Source of the DNA: Planctomycetota bacterium
GTDB taxonomy: Bacteria; Planctomycetota; UBA1135; UBA2386
Assembly (NCBI GenBank): GCA_020638695.1
Contig: JACKIB010000027.1
Location: 1-56,104, forward strand
Direction of reading: 5' to 3'
DNA: 56,104 bases
The translations under genes and the position numbers were made by a program. Below, piece by piece: positions 24,934 through 32,120 of this stretch; positions within the stretch are counted from its first letter, which is position 1, and every line of letters starts with the position of its first letter. A model generated the notes under the pieces. That model searched no databases. It worked only from the letters and a program-made list of their open reading frames with translations, and was not told the DNA's origin.

Positions 24934-27150
24934 CTACGGGGCCGCGACCCGTGCGCGCAGTCGCGCCGCCAGTCCGGAGTGACGGTCGTTCTGAGCGTGG
25001 TTCTGCACCGCCATTTCCAGCGCGCGTGCCGGGCCTACCAGCACCACCAGGCTGCGACCGCGCGTGATCGCCGTGTAGAGCAGATTGCGACGCAGCATCA
25101 CGTAGTGGTCGGTCGTCAGCGGAACCACCACCGCAGGGTACTCCGAGCCTTGTGCCCGGTGGACCGTGATGGCGTACGCCGGAACCAGCGCATCGAGGTC
25201 GGAGGACGGGTAGCGGATGACGCGCTCGCCGAAGCGCACCTCCACGGCACCCTCGCCTGCATCTACCGAGACGATGCGGCCAGTGTCGCCATTGAACAGA
25301 TCGAGCTCGTAGTCGTTGCGGACCTGCATCACCTTGTCGCCCTCGCGGAATCGTCGCGAGCCCCTGGCGAGCTCGTGTCCGGTCGGGTTGAGCGCGTCCT
25401 GCAGGTCCTGGTTGATCGCATCCGCCCCGGCGTGGCCGCGGTACATCGGGCAGAGCACCTGGATGTCCGACTGCGGGTCGAAACCGAAGCGACGCGGGAT
25501 GCGTCGCGCGACCAGCTCGCGCACCAGCTCGCGCACGTGTGCATTGTTGCGCGCCTCGATGACGAAGAAGTCGCCGTCGTCGGGACCGCTGGTGGGGATC
25601 GAGCCGCGCAGTAGCGCGTGCGCGTTCTCGACGATCGACGAGGCACCGCGCTGACGAAACACCTCGGTCAGGCGAGTGACTGCGACGACCTCCGACACGA
25701 TGACGTCGTGCAGCACCTGCCCCGGCCCGACCGATGGAAGCTGGTCCACGTCGCCGAGCAACACCAGCCGCATGGACGGCGGGATCGCACGCAGCAGGTG
25801 GTAGGCCAGTTGGATGTCGAGCATCGACACCTCGTCGAGCACCAGAAGGTCGCCTTGGAGCGGGTTCTGGTCGTCGCGCAGGAAGCGGCCGGTGCCGACC
25901 TGCCAGTCGAGCAGGCGGTGCACGGTGCTTGCGGGGTGTCCCGTGGACTCCTCGAGGCGCTTGGCGGCGCGACCGGTCGGCGCGCTGAGCAAGAGCGTTC
26001 TGTCGTGCTTGCGCAGGATGTCCGACAACCCGCGCACGATCGTCGTCTTGCCGACGCCGGGACCTCCGGTGATCACGCTGACCGGCCGCGCCAGCGCGTT
26101 GTGGATCGCTTCGCGCTGTGCGACCGGGAGGTGCATTCCGCTCTGCAGCTCGAACTCGGTGCACGCGCGGACCGCATCGATCGCGAGATCGGCCGCCTCG
26201 GCGGCGCACATCTCGGCCAGGCGGGTTGCTACACCTTGCTCGGCGAGGTCGAGGAGCTTGGGGTAGACCGCGCTGTCGGCCCCGTCGGGGTCGAGTTCGG
26301 GCCCGGGATCCACTCGAATGCGACCCTGCAGTCGCAGGTCCGCCAGCTCCTCGGCAACCCGCGACACGGGCTGGTCCAGCAGCTGCGCGGTGGATTCGAC
26401 CAGGCGTCCGCGGGGCAGGAAGCAGTGTCCATCGCGCACCGCCTGTTCCAACACGTGCAGGGTGCCCGCGTGGACGCGTTCCCGCGAGTCCGCGGCCAGC
26501 CCCAGCTCGCGCGCCAGCCGGTCGGCGGTGCGGAACCCGACGCCGATCACCTCGTCGGCGAGCCGGAATGGATTGGCCTGGATCAGCGCGGTGGCGCCCT
26601 TGCCGTAGCGCTTGACGATGCGCGCTGCCAGCGCCTGGCCGAGGCCGTGCGCCCGCAGGAACACCATCACCTCCTGCACGTCCCGCTGGCCCCGGACCGA
26701 TTCGACCAGTTCGGCGATCCGTTTGGTGCCCAGGCCAGGCACTTCGCGCAGTCGCTCCGGCTGCTCCTCGATCACCCGCAGCGTCTCGGCGCCGAACTGG
26801 TCGGTGATCCGCTCGGCAGTGGCCGGCCCGATCCCGCGAACCAGGCTGGACGCGAGGAACGCGCGGATCCCCTCGACGCTTGTCGGCAGCACCGCCTCGA
26901 AGCTCTCCACCTGGATTTGCGGTCCGAACCGGGGGTGGTCGACCCGTCGACCGATGAGTCTAAGCCTCTGTCCCTCGGCCAGTTGAGCCAGATGTCCCAC
27001 GGCGCTCAGCCGCCCGCTCGACCCGTCGGGCCGGAACCGTACCACCGCGAATCCGGTCTCCGGGTTGCGGAACGTGAAGCCCTCCAGCGTCCCCTCGATC
27101 GTGTCGATGGGGGGTGGGGTGGGGGAGGCTTTCTCGGGCTTTTGTTCCAA
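24934..27150 (-). CDS. recD2: RecD-like DNA helicase (RecD2)
   Basis: A 738-residue superfamily 1B 5'-3' helicase. The N-terminal OB-like and helix-hairpin-helix region (about 1-190), with LVRGIGPATAERI and LREVPGLGTKRI, marks RecD2 rather than RecBCD-type RecD. Walker A GGPGVGKT is at 362-369, followed by LLSAPTGRAAKRL, VLDEVSMLD and GDVDQLPSVGPG. The late YAITVHRAQGSEYPAVV and LLYTAITRGRSL carry motifs V and VI. Translation starts at a TTG. RecD2 works in DNA repair without RecBC. It is divergent from rpsU, and a G-rich run lies in its first codons (27109-27125). Confidence 0.95.
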   Translation of the reverse strand: MEQKPEKASPTPPPIDTIEGTLEGFTFRNPETGFAVVRFRPDGSSGRLSAVGHLAQLAEGQRLRLIGRRVDHPRFGPQIQVESFEAVLPTSVEGIRAFLASSLVRGIGPATAERITDQFGAETLRVIEEQPERLREVPGLGTKRIAELVESVRGQRDVQEVMVFLRAHGLGQALAARIVKRYGKGATALIQANPFRLADEVIGVGFRTADRLARELGLAADSRERVHAGTLHVLEQAVRDGHCFLPRGRLVESTAQLLDQPVSRVAEELADLRLQGRIRVDPGPELDPDGADSAVYPKLLDLAEQGVATRLAEMCAAEAADLAIDAVRACTEFELQSGMHLPVAQREAIHNALARPVSVITGGPGVGKTTIVRGLSDILRKHDRTLLLSAPTGRAAKRLEESTGHPASTVHRLLDWQVGTGRFLRDDQNPLQGDLLVLDEVSMLDIQLAYHLLRAIPPSMRLVLLGDVDQLPSVGPGQVLHDVIVSEVVAVTRLTEVFRQRGASSIVENAHALLRGSIPTSGPDDGDFFVIEARNNAHVRELVRELVARRIPRRFGFDPQSDIQVLCPMYRGHAGADAINQDLQDALNPTGHELARGSRRFREGDKVMQVRNDYELDLFNGDTGRIVSVDAGEGAVEVRFGERVIRYPSSDLDALVPAYAITVHRAQGSEYPAVVVPLTTDHYVMLRRNLLYTAITRGRSLVVLVGPARALEMAVQNHAQNDRHSGLAARLRARVAAP

Positions 27151-27267
27151 CGGAAGTTGCCCCTGCTGAGGAGCCAGCTATCCTCCTGCGCCCACCGGCC
27201 CGGGGAAGAGTCGGTTGCGGAAAGCGATGATCCGCCGCTGAGTGTCGGCTTTCCAGTACAGTCCGCG

Positions 27268-27286
27268 TTCCCCCTCCCTCCCTCCC
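27268..27286 (+). promoter_or_regulatory. C-rich tract ahead of rpsU (G-quadruplex motif on the other strand)
   Basis: The tract is TT followed by C5-T-C3-T-C3-T-C3, ending 21 bp before the rpsU ATG. The complementary strand therefore has four G-runs with one-base loops, the ideal G-quadruplex pattern. A closely similar tract precedes secG at 51453. Whether it acts in DNA, or as a pyrimidine-rich leader in mRNA, cannot be told from sequence. Confidence 0.5.
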
Positions 27287-27307
27287 AACAGCCACCGCCA
27301 CCAGTTG

Positions 27308-27745
27308 ATGATTCGTATTCAGCTCCGCCCGAACGAGCCGCTCGAGTCTGCGCTGCGCCGCTTCAAGCGGCAGTGCAACTACGCCGGCATCTTCCGCCTC
27401 GCCAAGAAGTACAACTTCTTCGAGAAGAAGAGCGACCGCGAGCGCCGCGAGCGCCGTGAGCGCATCCGCACCATGCAACGGGCACAACGGCGGGCGATGG
27501 GGCCCACCAAGGTGCGGCGCGCCGCGAAGAAGCCGAAGGTGAAGCGAGGTGGGTTCGACACCTCGGAAGCCGAGAGCGCAACCGCCGCCGCGCTGGAGCA
27601 GAAGGGCAAGGAGCTGCTGAAGTCCATGGAGGCCGGCCAGGCCACTCCGGCGAGTGCTGCCGACGTTGCTGCGGCCATCCGCACCCGCCCGGAGTCCGGT
27701 GTGCCCAGCCCCGGTTCCGAAGCGCCGGCCAACGCGGCCGAGTAG
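27308..27745 (+). CDS. rpsU: ribosomal protein S21 with a long C-terminal extension
   Basis: A 145-residue protein. Residues 1-60 are typical S21: MIRIQLRPNEPLESALRRFK, the AGIFRLAKKY stretch with FFEKKSDRERRERR, and a very basic helix that binds 16S rRNA near the anti-Shine-Dalgarno region. Normal S21 ends near residue 60-70. Here an additional 75 or so residues follow, first basic, then a helix EQKGKELLKSMEAGQ and an Ala/Pro-rich tail. No ribosome binding site is visible. The RluD-type synthase gene starts 18 bp downstream, a translation-related pairing. Confidence 0.93.
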   Translation: MIRIQLRPNEPLESALRRFKRQCNYAGIFRLAKKYNFFEKKSDRERRERRERIRTMQRAQRRAMGPTKVRRAAKKPKVKRGGFDTSEAESATAAALEQKGKELLKSMEAGQATPASAADVAAAIRTRPESGVPSPGSEAPANAAE

Positions 27746-27763
27746 GCGGCGCAGGGGGATCGG

Positions 27764-28804
27764 GTGATTCCCCACCTGCGTGGCGATCCGCCGCGGGACC
27801 TCAGCAAACCGTTGACCGAGGTCCGCGTGCAGATCGATGCACCGCTCGACGGGGCGCGCCTCGACGTCGCGTTGACGCACCACCTGTCCTGGCGGTCACG
27901 CACTTCGATCCTCGAGTTGATCCGGGACGGCTTCGTCGTGCTCGAAGGTCGGAGGGCGCGCAAGTCGGCGCGAGTGCGCCGCGGCGAGGTGATCACCATC
28001 AAGGTGCCGCCCCGTCCGGAGCCCGAGGCAGTGTGTCCCGATGGCGAGGGGATCCGGGTGCTCTACCAAGACCGCGGTCTGATCGCGGTCGACAAGCCTG
28101 CGGGTCTGGCGGTGCACCCGGCTGGTCGGCGGGTGCACGGGACGTTGATCCATTGGTTGCACACCCATTACCGCCGTCCCGAGGATGCCGCGCACGACGT
28201 GGTTCCGCGGTTGCTGCACCGGCTGGACCGCGAGACCTCCGGCCTGGTCATGGCCAGCCTGGATCCTGACGTGCACAGCAAGGTGGCGTGGCAATTCGAG
28301 CAGCGCACCGTGCAGAAGGTCTATCACGCAGTAGTGCACGGTGCTCCGCCCGAACCGGAGGGCGTCGTCGACCTGCCGATCGCACCCGACTCCCGGTCTT
28401 CGATCCGCTTGAAACTGCGGGCGAGTCGATCCGGTGAAGGGCTACCCGCGGTGACCGGTTGGCGGGTGCTACGCAGCAATGCGCGGTTCTCGCTGGTCGA
28501 GTTGCGGCCGCGCACCGGGCGAACCCACCAGCTTCGAGTCCACATGGACGCGCTCGGCTGTCCACTGGTCGGCGACAAGATCTACGGCGTCGACGACAGC
28601 GTCTTCCTCGCCTACCTGGCGGACGAACTCGACGACGCGGCACGCGCGCGCCTGATCCTCGATCGACACGCGTTGCACAGCGCCAGCCTCACGTTCCACC
28701 ATCCCGTGGAGCAGTGTCCCGTCACGTTGCGAGCACCGTTGCCCGCGGACATGGATGCGCTGGTGTGTCTGGATCGACCCGCGGATTCGAGCGGCGACGA
28801 GTAG
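27764..28804 (+). CDS. RluD-type 23S rRNA pseudouridine synthase
   Basis: A 346-residue enzyme converting uridine to pseudouridine in RNA. An S4-like domain (about residues 20-85) precedes the catalytic domain. That domain holds LIAVDKPAGLAVHPAGR and the active-site loop RLLHRLDRETSGL, whose Asp is catalytic. The later RPRTGRTHQLRVHMDALGCPL is also diagnostic. The start is a GTG preceded by a good AGGGGGAT site. RluD versus RluC cannot be separated safely here. It follows rpsU closely and is followed at once by a diverged copy of repeat A. Confidence 0.93.
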   Translation: MIPHLRGDPPRDLSKPLTEVRVQIDAPLDGARLDVALTHHLSWRSRTSILELIRDGFVVLEGRRARKSARVRRGEVITIKVPPRPEPEAVCPDGEGIRVLYQDRGLIAVDKPAGLAVHPAGRRVHGTLIHWLHTHYRRPEDAAHDVVPRLLHRLDRETSGLVMASLDPDVHSKVAWQFEQRTVQKVYHAVVHGAPPEPEGVVDLPIAPDSRSSIRLKLRASRSGEGLPAVTGWRVLRSNARFSLVELRPRTGRTHQLRVHMDALGCPLVGDKIYGVDDSVFLAYLADELDDAARARLILDRHALHSASLTFHHPVEQCPVTLRAPLPADMDALVCLDRPADSSGDE

Positions 28805-28900
28805 CTCGGGCGATGCATCACCGGCATCGCGAGATCGCGCAGGGTTGATGCTGGTTGGCACCAGGGAAGGTCCTGCGCGGAGTCGGGGCCCGTCCGAGTA
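28805..28900 (-). repeat. family A repeat, inverted and partial
   Basis: On the minus strand this stretch matches the right half of repeat A. The block 'catcgcgagatcgcgcag' with 'ggttgatgctgg' and the later 'ggtcctgcgcggagtcgg' line up with the element at 8827. It begins directly after the synthase stop codon. The remainder of the gap to 29109 shows no gene; near 29090 'cgcagcgaagttcgctac' resembles a family C end. Confidence 0.5.
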
Positions 28901-29109
28901 GTACATCCGTGGCTCTGTCGCGACAGCGGCGATCCGGCCGTCGGTGCACACCCGCCCCCACACGGGTTCACGTTGCTGCCAGACTCCCGAAACCCGCAGC
29001 CCCTTCGCGAGAGGCCCGCGCCGCGGGTGCGACCCACCAAAACGAAACCGGCACGGTGTGGCCGGACGGGCCACAACGTGCCGGGGGACGAGTCGCGCAG
29101 CGAAGTTCG

Positions 29110-29349
29110 CTACATGCTGATGAAGTCGTGCCCGCGGACCGTCTTGCGGCCGTTGTTGCCGGCGCGGGTGGCGGCCTGCTCGAGGTACCAATGGACGACC
29201 ATGTTCAAGGCGTCGAGGCAATCACCCGAAACGTTGACACCACGGTCCTTGAGGGCTGCCTTGGTCTTGCTTCCGACCAGGAGCATCTCCATCTGCTTCT
29301 TGGAGCCGCCCGAGGAGGCCTTCTTCTTCGTCTTCTTCTTTGCTGCCAT
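29110..29349 (-). CDS. bacterial histone-fold protein
   Basis: A 79-residue protein. A Lys-rich tail (residues 1-18) is followed by a predicted histone fold: short helix about 25-35, loop with GVNVSGD, long helix about 43-64, then loop RKTV (68-71) and a short final helix. The segment NNGRKTVRGHDF matches the signature of archaeal histones. It also keeps the Arg68-Asp75 pair at the seven-residue spacing of the stabilising clamp. Residues 26-43 fit the bacterial/archaeal small histone-like family related to DUF1931. It probably dimerises and binds DNA. It stands alone between repeat-rich gaps. Confidence 0.8.
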   Translation of the reverse strand: MAAKKKTKKKASSGGSKKQMEMLLVGSKTKAALKDRGVNVSGDCLDALNMVVHWYLEQAATRAGNNGRKTVRGHDFISM

Positions 29350-29511
29350 GTATCGCTGGTCTCGCTTGTGGAACTGAGAGTTGTCGAATGACGCCGGAAT
29401 CCTCGCACAACCCGCAGTTGCTCCGAAGCATGGATTCCCCGTTTTCCATGCGTATTTTCACATCTAGTGGCCATTCCGAGCTATCCGGGCTCGTCGGCCG
29501 AGGCCTCCGCG

Positions 29512-29712
29512 CTAGCGCAGCGGGGGCAGATGGAAGGGGGTGACGAGTCGGTAGCGGTCCGCACCGCAGCTCGGATCGGGGCTGAAGTGCTGTGGATTGG
29601 CGTCGGGTTTGCCGGGCGTTTGGGTCGCCGTGTCGCGCGGTGTGGGGGCGATGCGTGGAGTGCGCTCGGGCACGTTCCGATCGACGGCGCTCAGGTCTGA
29701 AGTCGACTGCAT
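29512..29712 (-). CDS. possible small protein, perhaps frameshifted at its end
   Basis: A 66-residue frame starting at an ATG with a strong AGGAGG site about eight bases upstream, which is rare in this window. The product is polar and Pro/Thr-rich, with no recognised family. The C-terminus reads CGADRYRLVTPFHLPPLR. If one base is skipped in the C-run near 29526, the frame instead continues as CPRCASAEASADEPG, giving a CxxC motif. That may point to a small zinc protein broken by a frameshift, or may be chance. Confidence 0.4.
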   Translation of the reverse strand: MQSTSDLSAVDRNVPERTPRIAPTPRDTATQTPGKPDANPQHFSPDPSCGADRYRLVTPFHLPPLR

Positions 29713-29918
29713 GGGGGGAGCCTCCTGTGCGCCCCTCAGCCTAGGGTTCGCTGGATGCTCCCGCAACGGCCTGGGGGTCGAAACCGGCGGCAACGGCCGC
29801 ACGTGACGAATCTCGGACGCTTCAGCCTCCCGATGCCAGGCTGATGCGAAATGGTCGATTGCCGTTTGTAGGAAGGCATTTGTGGCGCTTCGCTCGCCTG
29901 GTGAGCAGTCCGGGCCAG

Positions 29919-30086
29919 CCCGGACCATTCGTGATCGAGCCGCTGCGACCGCGCAAGGTCGTCGCTGGCTTCGTCGTCAGAACCTGCTTCTCGACGGGGC
30001 GGCACCCCGCCTCCGGGCAGAACCTGCCGTTCTCCTTGCCAGCAACAACCTTGCACGATCTCGCGACGCTGCTCACGAGTCCGGGC
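29919..30086 (+). repeat. family A intergenic repeat
   Basis: A full-length copy. The left end 'cccggaccattcgtgatc' and right end 'gctcacgagtccggg' are near-inverted, and pairing extends for almost 48 bp inward ('gcgcaaggtcgtcgctgg' against the far arm). The centre again holds 'gacggggcggcaccccgcc'. It is directly followed by element B copy 2. The 537-bp gap 29713-30249 consists mostly of this repeat and element B. Confidence 0.85.
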
Positions 30087-30091
30087 TAGGA

Positions 30092-30247
30092 GTCTGCGCC
30101 ACAGAATGACAACCCTTGAGATCCGCGCCTTCCAACACCCGTCACCACCCGAAAGCCTCGCCGAATCCACCAATTCGGCTGCGATTTCGGCCGGCGACCT
30201 GCGCCGAAATCCACGCACCTCCTGAGTCGCCCTTCTGTGGCGCAGAC
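30092..30247 (-). mobile_element. family B MITE-like element, copy 2 (inverted)
   Basis: 156 bp, the reverse orientation of the copy at 9015-9170, with about three substitutions by eye. The inverted repeats here extend outward to 21 perfect bases ('ctaggagtctgcgcc' plus 'acagaa' and the complement), covering 30086-30106 and 30233-30253. The extended right arm contains the stop codon of the small minus-strand gene at 30250. A flanking CTAG on both sides may be part of the arms or a target duplication. Confidence 0.85.
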
Positions 30248-30249
30248 TC

Positions 30250-30408
30250 CTAGGGGAGCGACGGTCCGAACGCCCATCCGATCAGGAGCGGCAGCACCGC
30301 TTGGGTGGCGTACAGCACCAGGATGGCCAGGAGCTCGCGCCGCAGCGACGCGGCATCGCGTTCGGTCGGGTTGTGTGGCGCGGCTGGCGGCTGGTCGGGC
30401 GTGGTCAT
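30250..30408 (-). CDS. 52-residue single-pass membrane protein
   Basis: A small protein whose first 25 residues are polar and whose last 27 form one membrane helix (LLAILVLYATQAVLPLLIGW). Its ATG overlaps the stop of the large membrane protein upstream by four bases (ATGA), indicating coupled translation and probably a joint function. The TAG stop lies inside the extended arm of element B copy 2, so the original C-terminus may have been longer. Function unknown. Confidence 0.65.
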   Translation of the reverse strand: MTTPDQPPAAPHNPTERDAASLRRELLAILVLYATQAVLPLLIGWAFGPSLP

Positions 30409-31943
30409 GGGCTCGATGACGGTCCGGTGATCGGTTGCGCGCGGTTCCGTCCGATGCGGATGCGGGCCAGGGCGATGGTCACCAGTGTGGCGGCACCGAG
30501 CAACCCAGCGGGGTGTTGCGCGACCATCGAGAACGCGCCGCCCGCCAGCGCCAACACGATGGTGATGGTCGTCAGCCCGCCCAGCGCCATGGTCTCCTGG
30601 TCCTCGCCCCCGCGCGTGAACGGCTTCGCGTCCAGCGAGGTGAGGCACAGTTCGGCGACCAACACTCCGAGACCCAGCGAGAACACCGGCAGCGACACGG
30701 CGAACCACAGCGCGGGCATCGACCGGGAGGCGAAGGCGATCGCCAACAGGGCGAGCATCGCCACCAGGTGCACCGGTACCAGCACGTGGCTGGTCAGCGC
30801 GATCAGGCTGGCGGTGCGGTACGGCGCGAGGTCCTGCGCCGGGGCGGTGTCGAACACCCACTGCGCGCGTTCGTGGTCGGTGCGGGGCAGGAAGCCGACC
30901 AGGAACGGCAGGAAGATGGCCGGGAACTGCAGTGTCATGCCGAGCAGCAACGCGCGCGCGTGTCCTGCCTCGAGGTCCCACAGGCTCAGCACCACCATCG
31001 CCGCAGGCATGCCGAACAGCGGTAGAACGCGACCGCGGAACCCCGGGCTGCGGTAGAGCATGGTCGCGACGAAACGCGTGATCCCCAGCAGCGGCCCCTC
31101 GCCAGCCAGCCAGTGATCGAGCCGCGCCAGTGGGTCGCGCACGCGTCTGCGACGGGCGGTGCGACGCCGGCGCATGCGATCGAGTGCGGTGCCCAGCGCC
31201 AAGAGCAACAGCGCGAGTCCGCCGAGTGCCAGAGCGAAACCGGAGGCGTGCAGCGGGTCGGCGACGATTCGTGCCGCCCAGTACGGTGGCCACGCCAACA
31301 CCGAAGAACTCGGCACCGGCAGTGCCGCCACTGTCTTGCCGAGGTGGGGCAAGCACACCGCAAAGCCCGCGAATCCGCCGCCCAGCAGCATCATCTTCAG
31401 CGTGCCCCCGAGCAGTTGTGCCCGCGCCGGGCCGGCGATCAGGTGCACGAACCGCGTGAACACCGACAGCGCGCCCACCATGCAGCCTGCCACGATCGGT
31501 GCGACCGCTAGGTAGCGCAGCGTGGCCAACGGGTCGCCACTGCACGCCCAGTAGGCGAGGATCGCCGGCGGGATCGCCATTCCGGTGGTAACCAGCGCGA
31601 TGTAGAACGCACCGTGCGCCGCACGAGCCATGGCCAGCGTGTAGGGTGGCAGCGGCGCGGTTTGCACCAGCAGCTCGTCGGCCAATTCGCGTTTGGCGCG
31701 CACCGGGTTGCCGAGCAAGCCGATGCCGACCATCAAGGTGGAGAGCGACAGGTTGGCGGTCAGGTATCCGGTCGCTGCTCCCGCCTGCTCGGGCAGGAAC
31801 ACCGCGGCGAGGATCAGGCCGAGGAACGACTGCCCGAACACGGTGGTGGTGAGCGAGCTGCCGGGTTCGCCGGTGCGCCGACTCTCGGCGAAGAAGTCGA
31901 TCATCAGCCAGGCGCTGACCAGGGTCCGCAGCCGCCCGCTCAA
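30405..31943 (-). CDS. polytopic membrane protein, transporter permease-like
   Basis: A 512-residue protein with about twelve hydrophobic helices split by a basic cytoplasmic loop (RMRRRRTARRRRVRDPLARL) near the middle. This two-half layout recalls large ABC-2-type permeases of unknown substrate. No ATPase gene lies next to it. Translation likely starts at a TTG preceded by GAGGAA at good spacing; an ATG 13 codons later is the alternative. It is coupled to the 52-residue membrane protein downstream. Confidence 0.75.
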   Translation of the reverse strand: MSGRLRTLVSAWLMIDFFAESRRTGEPGSSLTTTVFGQSFLGLILAAVFLPEQAGAATGYLTANLSLSTLMVGIGLLGNPVRAKRELADELLVQTAPLPPYTLAMARAAHGAFYIALVTTGMAIPPAILAYWACSGDPLATLRYLAVAPIVAGCMVGALSVFTRFVHLIAGPARAQLLGGTLKMMLLGGGFAGFAVCLPHLGKTVAALPVPSSSVLAWPPYWAARIVADPLHASGFALALGGLALLLLALGTALDRMRRRRTARRRRVRDPLARLDHWLAGEGPLLGITRFVATMLYRSPGFRGRVLPLFGMPAAMVVLSLWDLEAGHARALLLGMTLQFPAIFLPFLVGFLPRTDHERAQWVFDTAPAQDLAPYRTASLIALTSHVLVPVHLVAMLALLAIAFASRSMPALWFAVSLPVFSLGLGVLVAELCLTSLDAKPFTRGGEDQETMALGGLTTITIVLALAGGAFSMVAQHPAGLLGAATLVTIALARIRIGRNRAQPITGPSSSP

Positions 31944-32120
31944 TTCGCGTTCCTCGGCGAAGAGGTTCGGACCCTGCGGCGTGGGGCGTCAGGGCAGGGC
32001 AGTGGAGTCAGCGCGCGCATGCCGGTTGCGGGACGCAAGGTAGTGGCCGCGACTCGCGGTGTCGACGGTGCACCTGGACGCCGTGCCGCAGCGGCGCGCC
32101 GGGTTCCCGGTGCCGTTCGG

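Noticed and set aside
29467..29700. Plus-strand 77-codon frame opposite the small minus-strand gene
   Set aside because: No ribosome binding site or hydrophobic or conserved pattern; the opposing frame has a strong AGGAGG site.
30086..30277. Open frame through element B (and the matching frame at 9006-9191) that could encode a short protein
   Set aside because: Both copies keep the frame, but with 98 percent DNA identity that is expected. There is no ribosome binding site, starts lie outside the element, and no family match is seen.
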